From NCBI RefSeq assembly GCF_032598905.1, contig NZ_CP122458.1, positions 6,783,001 to 6,847,000 of the forward strand: a stretch of DNA of 64,000 nucleotides, in the 5' to 3' direction. Position 1 is the stretch's first letter. Each line of letters opens with the position of its first letter. The notes under the pieces were generated by a model that was not told the origin of the DNA, did not search any database, and worked only from the letters and a program-made list of their open reading frames with translations. The translations under genes and the position numbers were made by a program. The DNA is from Streptomyces sp. 11x1 (GTDB lineage: Bacteria > Actinomycetota > Actinomycetes > Streptomycetales > Streptomycetaceae). Shown one piece after another: positions 62,100 to 64,000 of this stretch.

Positions 62100-62172
62100 C
62101 GCCCCCGGCAGGACTCGAACCTGCGGCCAAGCGCTTAGAAGGCGCCTGCTCTATCCACTGAGCTACGGGGGC
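62100..62172 (-). tRNA. tRNA-Arg (anticodon TCT)
   Basis: A 73-nucleotide cloverleaf read on the minus strand: acceptor GCCCCCG/CGGGGGC with discriminator G, D arm GCTC-AGTGGATA-GAGC, anticodon arm GGCGC-CTTCTAA-GCGCT giving anticodon TCT (reads AGA), and T arm GCAGG-TTCGAGT-CCTGC. CCA is not encoded. AGA is very rare in such GC-rich genes. The 3' end faces the integrase remnant, so this tRNA probably served as an attachment site. Confidence 0.95.
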
Positions 62173-62229
62173 CGGGTGTGGTGGCCTCTGTCTTGGTGCC
62201 CGGGTGTGGGCTGATCCGTGACGTTGCCG

Positions 62230-62262
62230 GGGACAAGGATAGGGCTCCCGAGTCCTTGTCCC
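62230..62262. promoter_or_regulatory. 10-base inverted repeat upstream of tRNA-Arg
   Basis: GGGACAAGGA (62230-62239) and TCCTTGTCCC (62253-62262) are perfect reverse complements 13 bases apart, 58 bases before the tRNA 5' end. It may be an operator or an RNA stem. The rest of the 313-base gap to 62485 shows no gene; its right part is AT-richer and should hold the GTPase promoter. Confidence 0.5.
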
Positions 62263-62485
62263 TGTTGCTTCGCCTCCGTGGCTCAATGTGGAGGTTCGGT
62301 GAAGCGGTCCTGATAATCGCAGGCAGGTACGAATCGTGCACCTCTTTTGCCGCCTCGGACCCCGGGTGTTGTGCACTCGTTATGCCTGCGCCCCTCTCGT
62401 CCCGTCCGTCCCGTGTGTCCTGTCGGCGCGCAGACGTACTTATATGCTTCAGAAAGTCCACAAAATTGGGCATTCTTCGCATGTG

Positions 62486-64000
62486 GTGACCTTGGACGTA
62501 CGGCCTCAGCTGCTCGACGCGCTCTCCGCCCTGCGCGACCGTGTCGCCGCCGCGCGCTTCCCGCTGCCCCTGGCAGGAGCCCCGCGCGCGCGTGCCAACC
62601 GCGACGAACTGCTCGCGCAACTCGACGACTACTTGGTGCCCCGGTTGCGACAACCCGAAGCACCGTTGCTGGCGGTGGTCGGCGGGTCCACCGGAGCCGG
62701 CAAGTCCACGCTGGTGAACTCCCTGGTGGGACGGAAGGTGAGCGAGGCCGGCGTACTGCGGCCGACGACCCGCACGCCCGTCCTGATCTGCCATCCCGAG
62801 GACCATCACTGGTTCAGCGGCATGCGGGTCCTGCCGAACCTCACGCGCGCCTGGGCGCCGCCGCGGGACCCCGGTCAGGACTCGAACGACGACGCGTTCC
62901 CGCCGGACGGCGACGGTGGCGGCGGCAAGAGGGGCGAGCGCTTCCTGCGCATCGAGACCGCCGACAGCCTGCCGCCCGGTCTTGCCCTCCTCGACGCACC
63001 CGACGTCGACTCCCTGGACGCCGACAACCGGGTCCTCGCCGCCGAACTCATCTGCGCCGCCGACATCTGGGTGATGGTCACCACGGCTTCCCGCTACGCC
63101 GACGCCGTGCCGTGGCATCTGCTGCGGACCGCGAAGGAACACCGGGCGACCCTGGTCACCGTGCTCGACCGGGTGCCCCACCAGGTCGTCTCCGAGGTCT
63201 CCCGCCAGTACGGGGCGCTGCTGACCAAGGCCGGACTCGGCGACGTACCCCGCTTCACCGTCCCCGAACTCCCCGAGTCCGCCTGGGGCGGCGGGTTGCT
63301 GCCGGGCACCGCCGTCGCGCCGCTGCGGACCTGGCTCATCCAGCAGGCGACCGATCCGGCGGCCCGTCACCAGGCCATGGCCCGCACCGCGCACGGGGTC
63401 CTCGACTCGCTGCGGTCCCGGATGCCCGAGCTGGCGAGCGCGGCGGCCCAGCAGTACTCCGCCGCCCTCCGGCTCACCGCCGCCGTCGACACGGCGTACG
63501 ACAGCGAGCACACGCGCGTGAAGGGCCGTTTGCAGGCGGGGGCCGTGCTCGCGGGTGACGCCCTCAAACGATGGCGCAGTTACCCCCTCGACTGCACCGC
63601 CGGCGAACTGCTCGACGCCCTGGGCGAGAGCCTCGGCACCCTGCTGCTGTGCGCGGTCACCGCCGCCGACGAACGCATCAGCGAGGCATGGAGCCGCGAA
63701 CCGGCGGCCGTGGCAGCTGGACTGACGGAGCGTGACACGACGGGGGAGAGCGTCGAGCACCGCATCGGGATGACCGTACGGCGTTGGCGGCGCGTCCTGG
63801 AGGAGTACGCCGAGGAAGAGGTGCGCGACCTCGACCGGAGCGTCGCCCCGGACACGGAGGTGGTGGCCGCCCTGGGCGCCACGGCCCTGCTGGGCGGCCG
63901 GCGGGCCCGGTCCGCCGGGGAGGGGCTCGCACAACGGATCGGGGCGCACGGCGCGCTGCGGCTGCGCGACCGCGGTGGACGGCTGCTCACCGATTACCTC
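62486..64000 (+). CDS. Dynamin/Era-like GTPase, C-terminus beyond window
   Basis: The first 505 residues of a large GTP-binding protein. The G1 P-loop is [20 protein letters not shown] (about residues 66-85). A Thr-rich switch follows ([13 protein letters not shown]), G3 is seen as [14 protein letters not shown], and [17 protein letters not shown] is in the region where G4 is expected. The later part is helical and Ala/Arg-rich ([20 protein letters not shown]), as in dynamin-like or YfjP-like GTPases. Streptomyces has paired proteins of this kind, including the DynA/DynB division dynamins; whether this is one of them cannot be decided here. GTG 62486 (or 62483) is the start. No stop occurs before the window edge. 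Confidence 0.85.
   Translation, partial: MTLDVRPQLLDALSALRDRVAAARFPLPLAGAPRARANRDELLAQLDDYLVPRLRQPEAPLLAVVGGSTGAGKSTLVNSLVGRKVSEAGVLRPTTRTPVLICHPEDHHWFSGMRVLPNLTRAWAPPRDPGQDSNDDAFPPDGDGGGGKRGERFLRIETADSLPPGLALLDAPDVDSLDADNRVLAAELICAADIWVMVTTASRYADAVPWHLLRTAKEHRATLVTVLDRVPHQVVSEVSRQYGALLTKAGLGDVPRFTVPELPESAWGGGLLPGTAVAPLRTWLIQQATDPAARHQAMARTAHGVLDSLRSRMPELASAAAQQYSAALRLTAAVDTAYDSEHTRVKGRLQAGAVLAGDALKRWRSYPLDCTAGELLDALGESLGTLLLCAVTAADERISEAWSREPAAVAAGLTERDTTGESVEHRIGMTVRRWRRVLEEYAEEEVRDLDRSVAPDTEVVAALGATALLGGRRARSAGEGLAQRIGAHGALRLRDRGGRLLTDYL

Noticed and set aside
62135..63949. A 604-codon minus-strand frame over the end of tRNA-Arg and the GTPase gene
   Set aside because: It runs through the tRNA and is antisense to a P-loop GTPase; it has no recognisable motif.

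Overview
The window is high-GC chromosomal DNA from a Streptomyces species. The evidence is the codon use, a whiJ-type regulator triad, MelC1/MelC2 tyrosinase genes, a citrate synthase in the form typical of the genus, an LPETG surface protein and many GTGA/ATGA gene overlaps. It mixes conserved primary metabolism with accessory loci.

Region by region. 0-2 kb: the 3'-truncated gene of a sugar ABC-transporter ATPase behind a LacI regulator, with two repeated operator-like sites. 2.1-4 kb: a whiJ-like triad (histidine-kinase-like ATPase, XRE/DUF5753 regulator, DUF397 protein). 4-5.2 kb: a secreted protein with glycine/aspartate-rich calcium-binding-like repeats, then the decayed remains of a second copy of the LacI gene. 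5.3-12.4 kb: a 2,122-residue secreted YD/RHS-repeat protein with a small toxin-like C-terminal domain, preceded by a lipoprotein gene. 12.5-16.3 kb: RecD2-type helicase and citrate synthase. 16.3-17.05 kb: a gene-less stretch with long inverted repeats. 17-19.7 kb: copZ-copA copper export under a CsoR-type operator. 19.7-24.3 kb: a TetR gene divergent from an MMPL exporter, a zinc alcohol dehydrogenase and a tiny HTH protein. 24.6-31.9 kb: a myo-inositol catabolic cluster (an iolE-like gene divergent from iolC, a Cgl0159-like aldolase, iolB, iolD and iolA), flanked by dispersed hairpin repeats. 32.2-35.8 kb: an ABC exporter whose ATPase is fused to an extracellular S15-type hydrolase. 35.9-40.2 kb: a von Willebrand lipoprotein, a secreted chorismate mutase and an acyl-CoA synthetase. 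40.3-42.9 kb: small secreted proteins, a phage-like zinc-ribbon protein and an LPETG protein. 43-57.8 kb: a Wzx/Wzy-type exopolysaccharide locus, with a divergent ATP-grasp/flavoprotein pair and a secreted GH26-like glycanase. 58.3-60.2 kb: a small secreted protein and melC1-melC2. 60.4-62.2 kb: a wrecked IS701-type transposase, a frameshifted tyrosine integrase and tRNA-Arg(TCT), the scar of an integrated element. 62.5 kb to the end: a dynamin/Era-like GTPase gene cut by the window.

How the genes work together. The iol genes give an inositol-to-acetyl-CoA route, but no inositol dehydrogenase (iolG) or transporter is seen here. The minus-strand block 57.75-47.17 kb looks like one operon for making, flipping, polymerising and modifying an extracellular polysaccharide: two glycosyltransferases, a priming phosphoglycosyl transferase, an O-antigen-ligase-like polymerase, a MurJ-like flippase, a deacetylase, a chain-length regulator and a GNAT enzyme. 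The oppositely oriented glycanase may trim the product.

The most unusual items are the hydrolase-ABC ATPase fusion, the RHS protein with an orphan toxin-like end, the lacI fossil, the polysaccharide locus with its ATP-grasp/flavoprotein pair, and the hairpin-rich gene-less stretch after citrate synthase. All functions are read from sequence motifs; no database search was run.
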